Assembly: GCA_009781325.1 (NCBI GenBank)
Contig: WQYJ01000094.1
Span: 1 to 7,529 of the forward strand
Reading direction: 5' to 3'
DNA from: Propionibacteriaceae bacterium
Lineage (GTDB): Bacteria; Actinomycetota; Actinomycetes; Propionibacteriales; Propionibacteriaceae
Length of the DNA stretch: 7,529 nucleotides
Positions 1 through 6,432 of this stretch are shown one piece after another. A program made the position numbers and the translations under genes. Numbering within the stretch: position 1 is the stretch's first letter; every line of letters starts with the position of its first letter. The notes beneath the pieces were generated by a model. That model was not told the origin of the DNA. It saw only the letters and a list, made by a program, of their open reading frames with translations, and ran no database searches.

Positions 1-1
1 C

Positions 2-3000
2 CAGTCTCCACCTCTCACTCTCAGTGCGAGACTAGCTAATGCGATGACGATCACCGAAGCCCCGCCCAGTCCGCCTGCACCAGATAAGCTTCAGCTCACT
101 GGTGGATGGTTCTTCCTGCAGCGAGACTATGCTCAAAGCGTCCAGATCAGCGTCTCCAACCCCACGAAAGAGTCCGTTGTTTTTTACCTGGACTGTGAAA
201 ATCCATACGGCGATATCGCCTTAGGTTTTGTCCAGGGTGGCTCCCAGGATCAGCCTATGGTCATCCAAGCAGGCGAGACTCAACTAGTGGAACTGTCACT
301 CTTCACACAAAATGCTTCTCAATCGCATTACCAGCTTGTGGTTGACGCTCATACACTCGGGAATGGTGACCCTGTCGTGGCTTCCACCACAGCGTTTGTT
401 GTCGTGGATAATACTCCGCTCTTAGTCAGCCTTGATTTGGTCAGCACCAATGAATCGACATTTGGGCAAACGTACAGGCTCACCAATCATGGAGGGTATG
501 TTTCCGATATCTCTGTAGCAACTAGTAGCAATGCTCGTGGTTTTGTCAGTTTCGAGCCGAGTATTTCAAACTATGCCATGGATAACGGTGCCTCGATCGA
601 CTTTACAATCAGACCTGACTTGGTGAAAATGCAAAACATAGCAAAACTGTCAATTGATGACAAGCTTATCGTGACAGGTGGCGGCAACAGTCAGTCCTTT
701 GACTTTTCGATTGATGTCGCAGGCGACCTTAAGGCTATCTCCATGGGCCGCCTCGGGTTGTTGCAAGAGGGTAATCCCTTGTGGAACCTCAATCTGATCC
801 CCAATGATCCATGCACAGTCAACAGTAGCGTGGGTTTTGAAGGAATAGCCCTGAATGCTAGCTGTTTGTTTCCCTATGGAGTTAATCAGATGTTGCCCGT
901 CACCGTCGAGTACTATGTGCGCCCCTACAGTGGAGATCCAAACAGCTATACCTCTAATTTGGAAACAACATTCACACCTGACATTGAGTTGCGGTTAGAA
1001 AATTCCATGCTGATGGACTCTGAGACGTTTCTGACGCTGACTGGTGAATCTGCGACGCAATTCAAGCAAGACACCCAACGTGCTGTGGCAGCGAAACAAG
1101 AAATGCAAGATGCAGGGATCCAACTGGACTCCCTGCTGGTGCCTGAATGGATGACACCAGAGATCTGGGATGTCTTCCAACAGAAAGAGATTGAGTATCC
1201 GCAGCAGATCAAGGGACTTGGTGATTTGCTTGAGGTGGTCGTATCCATGCATATTGACTACACGTCTCTCAAGCTTGGAGAAGGGGCATTGTCTAGACTC
1301 CTCACGGGTCTGTCATGGGGAAATACCATTTGGAATGGACTCAAAGACTATTACCACGCGTATACTGTGGCGGATTGTGTATACACAAGTCCCTATCTCA
1401 CTCCCGCCGAGCAGAAAGCGTACTACAACGCAGCGGTTTCCAGATTGTTGTTTTCCACAATGGCCATGGCCCTTTTGCCTATACCAGGATGGGCTGGTTT
1501 ACTCCTAGGTGGCGCAGCCGGATTGGGTGCATGGTGGGCTGGTTATGACATGGCAGATCTTGAGAAGAAGTCCCAATACGCTGGATGTCCAGATAAAGAC
1601 GGCAACTCCATGACCTTCGATGCTAAGGGACAACAATGCACCAATCGGCACAAGGTTGATGTTAACTTCCAAATGCCATTTGGCGAAGTAACTGATGTAA
1701 CGATGTCTTCACGTATGGGAGCGAATGCGGCAACTCAGCTTGAAGCGGATAGTGACCTGATGCCGGGAGGTGACAGAAGCTTCCCATCCGATGTTTTCGT
1801 CAATGGAGTCGATACAGGAATCACTCAAACGACTGGCAAGAACGAAATCATGACATTGCACATACCTGTCGAGTTCTTTAGCCAAGGTGAGTTGAATAAC
1901 ATCAGCCGCACATTCTGGCTTAACGGAGGAAACTACTACATCACCGCAGATACCTCAGTGACGGTCTCGTACTCTCCAGAAACAATGCTGTACTATTTTG
2001 GGACTCCTCAGGACCTTCCCGAGGTACGTTCCTTGCCGGATTTTGCGGTTTATCCCGAGAACATTGCACTAGCAAGGGACGCTATTGTCGGTGAATCGAA
2101 TGAACTGCGTGTCACAGTCAATAACCGGGGGCCTCGTTCTGGACTGGCTGACGTAACAGTCTCTGACTCCTCCGGTGTGATTTACACCTATAGTGAACGT
2201 CACTCTGGCCAATTTCAGAGAATTGATGCGTACTCTTCTGTTGAGATTTCCATACCTTGGACACCTACTCAAGATAAGGAACAAGTGAGCGTTGTGGTGT
2301 CCAATAAGACTCCTGAGACAGATGAACGACGACTCGATAACAACCAAACAACCGTGACTGCCAAGGCTCGGTATCGCCAGGTTCCCAGAATCCTCGACAT
2401 CCAACCAAAGCTTGCCACTGCTGATGGAACCACGCTTTCGGTAGACCTGAGTGAAGCCGCCGACGTCACTAGGGTTAGCTTTACTCTTGATGAGTCTCAG
2501 ATCAGCGAGGACCCACAACTTGTGAGCATGGGTGGGGGTGTGACTCGATACTTTGTCATGGCTGAGCATCTGTCCGTTGGTTCTCACAGCATTGGCGTTG
2601 AGATTGAGTACACAATCAATCAAACCGAAACTCGGACAATCAGCGCATCCGCAGACCTGTCGGTCGAACAAGAGACTTTCTTGTCCGTCGAAATCGACTC
2701 AACCTTGACTGATCCAAGCGTTTCGCTGGCTCGACTCCTTCCAGGGAGGTATGTGTCAGTAGACGCAGACCTGTATTCGACCTATCCAGGCAGCTACTCA
2801 GTGCGCCTTTCGGGTGAGATGATTGCGCAACCAGAGTCATACTATGTTTTCGTCAGAGGCGAAGAAGGATTCTCCTTTTCTAGTTTGGCGGAGCTAAAGA
2901 CCCCGTACTCTCTTCAGGGCTATCCGGCACTGACTCTTGTAGAAGACGACCGGGTTACTTTGAACAACTTGATGGTTTTGAACATAGATGGGGCGTTTGC

Positions 3001-5020
3001 CGGTTCGCAGTCGTACTTCTTTGACAAGACAAACCTGAGAATGCCTCCTGGTGTCTACGACGTGGTTATGTCCTATGTTATCGATGAAGCCGTTTATGGA
3101 ACGGCTTATCACACCATAGACTTGACGAAGGGAAATCGAGTCATCAATCTTGGTGAGTACGCCAATTCATTCCGGGAGTTCCAGGTGCCAGATGAGGAGA
3201 TCATGGGTTCTCACACTGCTGAACTCCTCCTTCAGGTGGGCACGATGGAGATGGGATTCTCCACTATGTGCGATGCCAAATCTGAACACTCGATCCTTTG
3301 CAGTATGCAGCCAGTAGGTTCTCCTTATAGCCTCGGTGGAATTGTGCGTCCAAAGGAGCTGTTTGTCAGTGTCGGGCCGAGTTTGTATTGGGTGGATTTG
3401 CTCAGCGAGCCGTCTGTCACGACCTTACGCCGAGCTGACCTGAACCAGCTCAGATTAGTCTTGCCTGACCCAACCTGCGAAATGATAGATTCCACTGTGG
3501 CCGGCGATATGGGGAGCTTTCAACTCCAAGGGTCTCAGATATTCCTCCCTGATGGGGAATTCCTCGTTGAATTCCACTATCGCTGCGGCACAGATCTCCT
3601 GATGTTCCCGGCTTGGATTTCTGTTCCCGGTGCTACAAGCGTGAAGCTTCCAAGTGTCTCCGAATTACTTACCTTAGGAATGATTGCCGTCAGCGTCGAA
3701 TGGTCTGACACCTACACCAGCACCTACCTCGAAACTCAGGACTGGGGCTCCTATGTACAACTGGAGCCGGGGCAACGTCTCATTCTTCCCCCGCAGGACA
3801 ATGAGTTGACCTTCATCGCCACGATTGGTGATCAAGGCAGTGTAGAGATATCAGCTACTGCTAAAAAGAACGGGGCAGTAATTAACCTTGGTGTGGATTA
3901 CTCCGGAACTGCCTCCATCTCCGGTCCCTGGGGTCAGCGAGATTTCGTGGCCGGAAGCCAGGGAATAGCTATGTTGGATGGTTTGAAGGATGCACAGGGG
4001 AACAAATTTGAGTCCTTCAGTGGATACCCATTCGAGTTTGATTTATTGGATGCCGTAGAGACGGAATACGTTGTGGCTGAGCTCCAGGGAACCATAACGT
4101 TCACCGATGTCAACGACCCAACTAACATCATTAGCAAGCCAATTTCAGGAGCTTCCTCCCATGCGATGATGTTCACCTGGCCGGAGGAGATTGGGACATA
4201 CTCTGTTGTCATCACTATCAATACTGATGTGTCACAGAGTACGCCGACGCTAACGCCGACGCCGACGCTAACGCCGACGCCGACACATACGCCGACGCCG
4301 ACACCTACGCTGACACCGACACCTACGCTGACACCGACACCGACACCGACGCTGACGCCGACACCGACGCCTACGCCTACGCCGACACCGACACCGACGC
4401 CGACACCGACACCGACGCCAACGCCGACGCCGACGCCGACGCCAACAACAACACCAACACCAACACCAACGCCGACACCGACACCGACGCCAACGCCAAC
4501 GCCAACGCCAACGCCTACCCCGACACCAACACCAACGCCAACGCCTATTCCAACGAGCGAGCCGAACCCTTCGCCGACAGCAGATACACCAAAGGAATCT
4601 CCAACTGAGGAAAACAAGGTGGAACTGAGTGTCTCAACTGTTGTTCAGGGAGGAGAAGTGACCATCACCGGTGGGAACTGGGTTCCCACGGAAACTGTTC
4701 AGATTGAGGTCCATTCCGTCGTCATTGATCTCGGAGTCTTTGCAGTCAACCCTGATGGCACCTTGTCTCCAGTGACCTTCACCGTACCGCCTAGCTTTGA
4801 ACCTGGTGCGCATAAGGTGATTGTTACCGGTTCGACATCCGGCGCCTGGGAGGCATCTTTCACGGTCATCGCTACTGGTGCACCGGTTCCAGATGAACCC
4901 AAGGCTCCCACGGGTGGTTACTCGATTCCAGATCCTTCTGTTTTGTTGTTGATTCTTCTTGTGACAGTTGGTGTCGCAAGGGCATGTGTGGTGACGGGGA
5001 CGAATGTGTCAAGGGGATAA
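2..5020 (+). CDS. Giant modular cell-surface protein, Thr-Pro repeat stalk and C-terminal membrane anchor (probably 5'-partial)
   Basis: Predicted extracellular, cell-anchored protein of at least 1658 residues; I do not recognise a named family. Residues are counted from ATG 44. Residues 15-340 look like beta-sandwich modules. Residues ~340-510 are helical and include a hydrophobic Gly-rich hairpin (467-502). Residues ~663-772 resemble a CARDB adhesion domain, ending in the typical acidic-then-NN motif (DERRLDNN). Residues ~1000-1290 hold three degenerate modules. Residues 1400-1504 are a Thr-Pro tract, ~1526-1609 an Ig-like domain and 1633-1650 a membrane segment. Cysteines often fall in close pairs (e.g. 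515/532), as in exported disulfide proteins. An adhesin or host/surface interaction role is inference. The start is uncertain: ATG 44 has no signal peptide and no clear ribosome site, and the frame stays open to base 2, so the real start is probably upstream. The stop is TAA at 5018-5020. Confidence 0.88.
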   Translation, partial: QSPPLTLSARLANAMTITEAPPSPPAPDKLQLTGGWFFLQRDYAQSVQISVSNPTKESVVFYLDCENPYGDIALGFVQGGSQDQPMVIQAGETQLVELSLFTQNASQSHYQLVVDAHTLGNGDPVVASTTAFVVVDNTPLLVSLDLVSTNESTFGQTYRLTNHGGYVSDISVATSSNARGFVSFEPSISNYAMDNGASIDFTIRPDLVKMQNIAKLSIDDKLIVTGGGNSQSFDFSIDVAGDLKAISMGRLGLLQEGNPLWNLNLIPNDPCTVNSSVGFEGIALNASCLFPYGVNQMLPVTVEYYVRPYSGDPNSYTSNLETTFTPDIELRLENSMLMDSETFLTLTGESATQFKQDTQRAVAAKQEMQDAGIQLDSLLVPEWMTPEIWDVFQQKEIEYPQQIKGLGDLLEVVVSMHIDYTSLKLGEGALSRLLTGLSWGNTIWNGLKDYYHAYTVADCVYTSPYLTPAEQKAYYNAAVSRLLFSTMAMALLPIPGWAGLLLGGAAGLGAWWAGYDMADLEKKSQYAGCPDKDGNSMTFDAKGQQCTNRHKVDVNFQMPFGEVTDVTMSSRMGANAATQLEADSDLMPGGDRSFPSDVFVNGVDTGITQTTGKNEIMTLHIPVEFFSQGELNNISRTFWLNGGNYYITADTSVTVSYSPETMLYYFGTPQDLPEVRSLPDFAVYPENIALARDAIVGESNELRVTVNNRGPRSGLADVTVSDSSGVIYTYSERHSGQFQRIDAYSSVEISIPWTPTQDKEQVSVVVSNKTPETDERRLDNNQTTVTAKARYRQVPRILDIQPKLATADGTTLSVDLSEAADVTRVSFTLDESQISEDPQLVSMGGGVTRYFVMAEHLSVGSHSIGVEIEYTINQTETRTISASADLSVEQETFLSVEIDSTLTDPSVSLARLLPGRYVSVDADLYSTYPGSYSVRLSGEMIAQPESYYVFVRGEEGFSFSSLAELKTPYSLQGYPALTLVEDDRVTLNNLMVLNIDGAFAGSQSYFFDKTNLRMPPGVYDVVMSYVIDEAVYGTAYHTIDLTKGNRVINLGEYANSFREFQVPDEEIMGSHTAELLLQVGTMEMGFSTMCDAKSEHSILCSMQPVGSPYSLGGIVRPKELFVSVGPSLYWVDLLSEPSVTTLRRADLNQLRLVLPDPTCEMIDSTVAGDMGSFQLQGSQIFLPDGEFLVEFHYRCGTDLLMFPAWISVPGATSVKLPSVSELLTLGMIAVSVEWSDTYTSTYLETQDWGSYVQLEPGQRLILPPQDNELTFIATIGDQGSVEISATAKKNGAVINLGVDYSGTASISGPWGQRDFVAGSQGIAMLDGLKDAQGNKFESFSGYPFEFDLLDAVETEYVVAELQGTITFTDVNDPTNIISKPISGASSHAMMFTWPEEIGTYSVVITINTDVSQSTPTLTPTPTLTPTPTHTPTPTPTLTPTPTLTPTPTPTLTPTPTPTPTPTPTPTPTPTPTPTPTPTPTPTTTPTPTPTPTPTPTPTPTPTPTPTPTPTPTPTPIPTSEPNPSPTADTPKESPTEENKVELSVSTVVQGGEVTITGGNWVPTETVQIEVHSVVIDLGVFAVNPDGTLSPVTFTVPPSFEPGAHKVIVTGSTSGAWEASFTVIATGAPVPDEPKAPTGGYSIPDPSVLLLILLVTVGVARACVVTGTNVSRG
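1442..1549 (+). other. Internal hydrophobic Gly-rich hairpin within the surface protein
   Basis: These codons (residues ~467-502) encode two hydrophobic runs separated by a P-x-P-G-W turn. The second run is rich in glycine and alanine, with the pattern GLLLGGAAGLGAWWAG. Flanking residues ~340-460 and 503-512 look helical and charged, unlike the beta-rich remainder of the protein. It could be a membrane-inserting hairpin or a buried helical core; the sequence alone does not decide which. Confidence 0.5.
2030..2359 (+). other. CARDB-like adhesion domain within the surface protein
   Basis: Residues ~663-772 start with an L-P-D-F strand, then have a V-N-N-R-G-P motif and a W-T-P motif. They end with an acidic stretch leading into D-N-N. 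This series of landmarks is typical of the CARDB family (cell-adhesion-related domain found in bacteria). The assignment is by motif recall, not by a profile search. Confidence 0.6.
4241..4555 (+). repeat. Hexanucleotide tract encoding about 105 residues of Thr-Pro repeat
   Basis: The tract is 315 bases of ACN-CCN units, about 52 six-base units, coding residues 1400-1504 as alternating Thr and Pro. It has a few Leu, His, Ile or extra Thr substitutions. The five Leu substitutions sit in the first third, while the rest is nearly pure T-P. Such tracts form extended, often glycosylated stalks that carry the distal domains away from the membrane. A six-base unit means slippage changes the stalk length without breaking the frame. 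Confidence 0.95.
4619..4870 (+). other. Membrane-proximal Ig-like domain of the surface protein
   Basis: Residues ~1526-1609 run from a V-E-L-S-V strand through a G-G-E-V-T-I-T-G-G motif, a V-H-S strand, and G-A-H-K-V-I-V-T-G-S-T-S-G to a final F-T-V strand. This pattern recurs in actinobacterial surface proteins just before the C-terminal anchor. It lies between the Thr-Pro stalk and the membrane segment. Confidence 0.65.
4901..5017 (+). other. C-terminal anchor: KAPTGG motif, hydrophobic segment, short tail
   Basis: Residues 1620-1625 read KAPTGG, followed by a seven-residue spacer containing I-P, a hydrophobic run (1633-1644), then Arg and a short tail. The layout resembles a sortase sorting signal, but the motif lacks the Leu of LPxTG or LAxTG and the tail has no cluster of basic residues. 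It may be a degenerate or lineage-specific signal, or simply a membrane anchor. The convergent gene at the right edge ends in the same layout. Confidence 0.5.
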
Positions 5021-5029
5021 CGTGACACA
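5005..5029 (+). terminator. Weak inverted repeat over the stop codon; possible terminator stem
   Basis: TGTGTCA (5005-5011) and TGACACA (5023-5029) form a perfect 7-bp inverted repeat with an 11-base loop that contains the TAA stop. No T-run follows, so it is not a canonical intrinsic terminator. It could slow the polymerase or protect the mRNA 3' end. Confidence 0.3.
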
Positions 5030-5045
5030 CATTACCCTCCGGTCA

Positions 5046-5062
5046 TCCTGCCGCAGGCAGGA
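5046..5062. repeat. Hairpin in the left arm of the repeat element
   Basis: Perfect 7-bp stem TCCTGCC/GGCAGGA with loop GCA. The right arm carries the same stem at 5159-5176 with loop TGGC. Confidence 0.75.
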
Positions 5063-5087
5063 CCTCCGGCAGCCGACGTAGGGTCTG

Positions 5088-5111
5088 TGCCAGGGGTCAG
5101 GCCCCTTGGCA
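5088..5111. repeat. Core hairpin of the repeat element
   Basis: TGCCA-GGGG pairs with CCCC-T-TGGCA around a five-base loop, with one bulged T. The remaining core downstream aligns with the core of the second repeat cluster (CAGGTAGTCTTCGG region, ~6489-6520), which lacks this hairpin. The hairpin therefore looks like an insertion in this copy or a loss in the other. No T-run follows it. Confidence 0.6.
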
Positions 5112-5226
5112 TATTTCCGGTAGGTCTTTACCCAAGTCCACACGTCGGCTTCCGGGGGTCCTGCCTGGCGGCAGGATGACGGGGAGTTGGGTTTGGAGGG
5201 GACGGGGTCTACGGGACGTGTAACTT

Positions 5227-5238
5227 GACGCATGCGTC
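5227..5238. promoter_or_regulatory. 12-bp perfect palindrome upstream of the ligase promoter
   Basis: GACGCATGCGTC is a perfect palindrome lying about 45-56 bases before the predicted transcription start at 5283. That position suits a regulator binding site, but one short palindrome may also occur by chance. No matching second copy was seen in the window. Confidence 0.25.
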
Positions 5239-5244
5239 CCCCTC

Positions 5245-5275
5245 TGGACGCACATGGCCTTTTTCGCACTAAACT
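5245..5275 (+). promoter_or_regulatory. Candidate leaderless promoter of lplA
   Basis: TAAACT (5270-5275) fits the TAnnnT form of the -10 box. It ends seven bases before ATG 5283, so transcription would begin on or next to the A of the start codon. TGGACG (5245-5250) matches four of six -35 positions, with a long 19-base spacer. No Shine-Dalgarno sequence is visible. Leaderless mRNAs with this geometry are common in actinobacteria. Confidence 0.5.
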
Positions 5276-5282
5276 TCTCTTC

Positions 5283-6332
5283 ATGCGAGGTGAGTTCAAG
5301 GTTCCTGGAGGGAAGCTGGCGACTATCGAGATTGAGTACTGCGATGGTTTTATTACGAAAGCCAGTCTTTCTGGGGACTTCTTTCTGGAGCCTGATGAGG
5401 CACTGAGTCGAATCAACGAAGCCATCGTCGGGCTTCCTATCACCGCCAAAGTCACAGAAATTGCCCAAGCAATCACCAGCAACCTCCACCGAGACGACAC
5501 CCTCGTAGGATTCACTGCCAAAGATATAGGCTTTGCGGTGCGTCGAGCATTGGGGGCTTCAACCTCGTGGCATGATCACGTTTTCACCCTCATCCAGGAC
5601 CAGCCGCGATCCCCGGCCATGCACATGGCTCTGGACCAGGTCTATGCCGAAGCGCTGTCGCAAGGAACACGAGGTCCGACCTTGCGCTTCTGGGATTGGG
5701 CATGCCCGGCAGTCGTCATCGGCTCCTTCCAGTCACTGTCCAACGAAGTGGACCAAGAAACTGCTCACAGCCACGGAATCACCATCGTTAGGAGAATCTC
5801 CGGAGGCGGTGCGATGTTCATCGAACCTGGGAACACTATTACTTACTCGCTCGTAGTCCCCGGTTCCTTGGTCGACGGCCTCAGCTTCGAAGAATCCTAT
5901 GAGTTTCTTGACACCTGGATACTTAATGCGCTGAACACTTTGGGTATCGATGCAACCTATAAGCCTCTCAATGACATCACCTCCCCAGTTGGGAAAATCG
6001 CCGGTGCTGCTCAGAAGAGGCTTCATGATGGTACGGTCCTTCACCATGTCACGATGGCTTACGACATCGACGCTGACAAAATGGGTCAGGTGCTGCGAAT
6101 CGGGCGAGAAAAGCTCTCCGACAAAGGAATCGCCTCAGCTAATAAACGAGTCGATCCTCTGAAGTCTCAAACGAATATGGAACGCCACGAGATTGTGGAC
6201 TCCTTCATCGATTCCTTCAGCACGCAGTACACCCTAGTCATGGGTTCAGTGTCCTGCGAAGAGGAAGCCGCAGCCCAAGCACTCGTGGAGTCCAAGTTTG
6301 GAACCACTGCATGGCTTGGTCGCATTCCCTAG
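5283..6332 (+). CDS. lplA: Lipoate-protein ligase A family protein with N-terminal accessory domain
   Basis: A 349-residue cytoplasmic enzyme expected to activate lipoate with ATP to lipoyl-AMP and transfer it to a lysine of lipoyl domains (E2 subunits, GcvH). Residues 1-91 match the small LplA C-terminal domain (GEFKVPGGKL, then SGDFFLEPDEAL). Residues ~100-349 are the BPL/LplA/LipB catalytic domain. It carries the lipoate/adenylate-binding motif RRISGGG (170-176) and the likely key lysine K238 in VGKIAGAAQKR. The domain order is reversed relative to E. coli LplA, an arrangement I recall from other actinobacteria. The start at 5283 is preferred over ATG 5232, which would add 17 residues of unrelated sequence: conserved family sequence begins right at MRGE, and a -10 box sits seven bases upstream. 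The stop is TAG. An octanoyltransferase role cannot be fully excluded. Confidence 0.88.
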   Translation: MRGEFKVPGGKLATIEIEYCDGFITKASLSGDFFLEPDEALSRINEAIVGLPITAKVTEIAQAITSNLHRDDTLVGFTAKDIGFAVRRALGASTSWHDHVFTLIQDQPRSPAMHMALDQVYAEALSQGTRGPTLRFWDWACPAVVIGSFQSLSNEVDQETAHSHGITIVRRISGGGAMFIEPGNTITYSLVVPGSLVDGLSFEESYEFLDTWILNALNTLGIDATYKPLNDITSPVGKIAGAAQKRLHDGTVLHHVTMAYDIDADKMGQVLRIGREKLSDKGIASANKRVDPLKSQTNMERHEIVDSFIDSFSTQYTLVMGSVSCEEEAAAQALVESKFGTTAWLGRIP

Positions 6333-6343
6333 TCCTTATGTCG

Positions 6344-6432
6344 CCCCCCGGTCATGCTGCCGTCAGGCAGTATCCCCGGCGGCTAACGTTGGGACTGTTG
6401 TTAGATTGTCCTCGCTTTGGTCCTTAGATTGG
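6344..6432 (+). repeat. Repeat-family copy, direct orientation (first of tandem pair)
   Basis: An ~89-base unit starts with CCGGTCATGCTGCCG and runs through GGCGGCTAACGTTGGGAC to CCTTAGATTGG. It is repeated immediately downstream with a period of 89 falling to 88 (one base lost at GTCAGG versus GTAGG). The arm is related to those at 5035-5184 but diverged in the hairpin loop and flank (CTGCC/GGCAG stem). It begins about 12 bases after the ligase stop and contains the stop codon of the convergent gene. Confidence 0.85.

Larger units (their letters stand above)
5035..5184. repeat. ~150-bp palindromic repeat element (MITE/REP-like)
   Basis: Two ~40-base arms in opposite orientation flank a core. 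The left arm (5035-5078) and the reverse complement of the right arm (5143-5184) match over almost their whole length. Each arm contains a perfect short hairpin of TCCTGCC paired with GGCAGGA. The arms can also pair with each other, so the whole element can fold as a long hairpin. Related arms recur at 6344-6557. There is no reading frame resembling a transposase. It fills most of the gap between the surface-protein gene and the ligase gene. Confidence 0.8.

Noticed and set aside
1586..1639. Calcium-binding EF-hand or thrombospondin type-3-like loop between two cysteines (residues 515-532)
   Set aside because: D-K-D-G-N is suggestive, but the spacing and the final acidic position do not fit either consensus well enough.
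2069..2671. 200-codon minus-strand open frame inside the surface-protein gene
   Set aside because: Antisense to the CARDB-like region. The protein is low-plausibility (scattered Cys, His and Arg, no recognisable domain) and has no promoter or ribosome site.
4241..4555. CRISPR-like or minisatellite array
   Set aside because: There are no spacers. It is a continuous hexanucleotide coding repeat.
3934..4617. Minus-strand open frame with a long Val-Gly repeat
   Set aside because: It is the antisense reading of the Thr-Pro codons, and the plus frame is continuous through the same region.
5040..5184. Intrinsic transcription terminator from the GC-rich hairpins
   Set aside because: The hairpins are strong, but none is followed by a T-run on either strand. 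They are better described as repeat-element structure, although an effect on transcription remains possible.
5232..5282. ATG 5232 as the ligase start
   Set aside because: The extra 17 residues do not resemble the family, an in-frame stop lies just upstream, and the likely -10 box lies downstream of this ATG.
5009..5521. Minus-strand open frames across the repeat element and the start of the ligase gene
   Set aside because: They are composed of repeat sequence plus the antisense of conserved ligase codons. No independent support.
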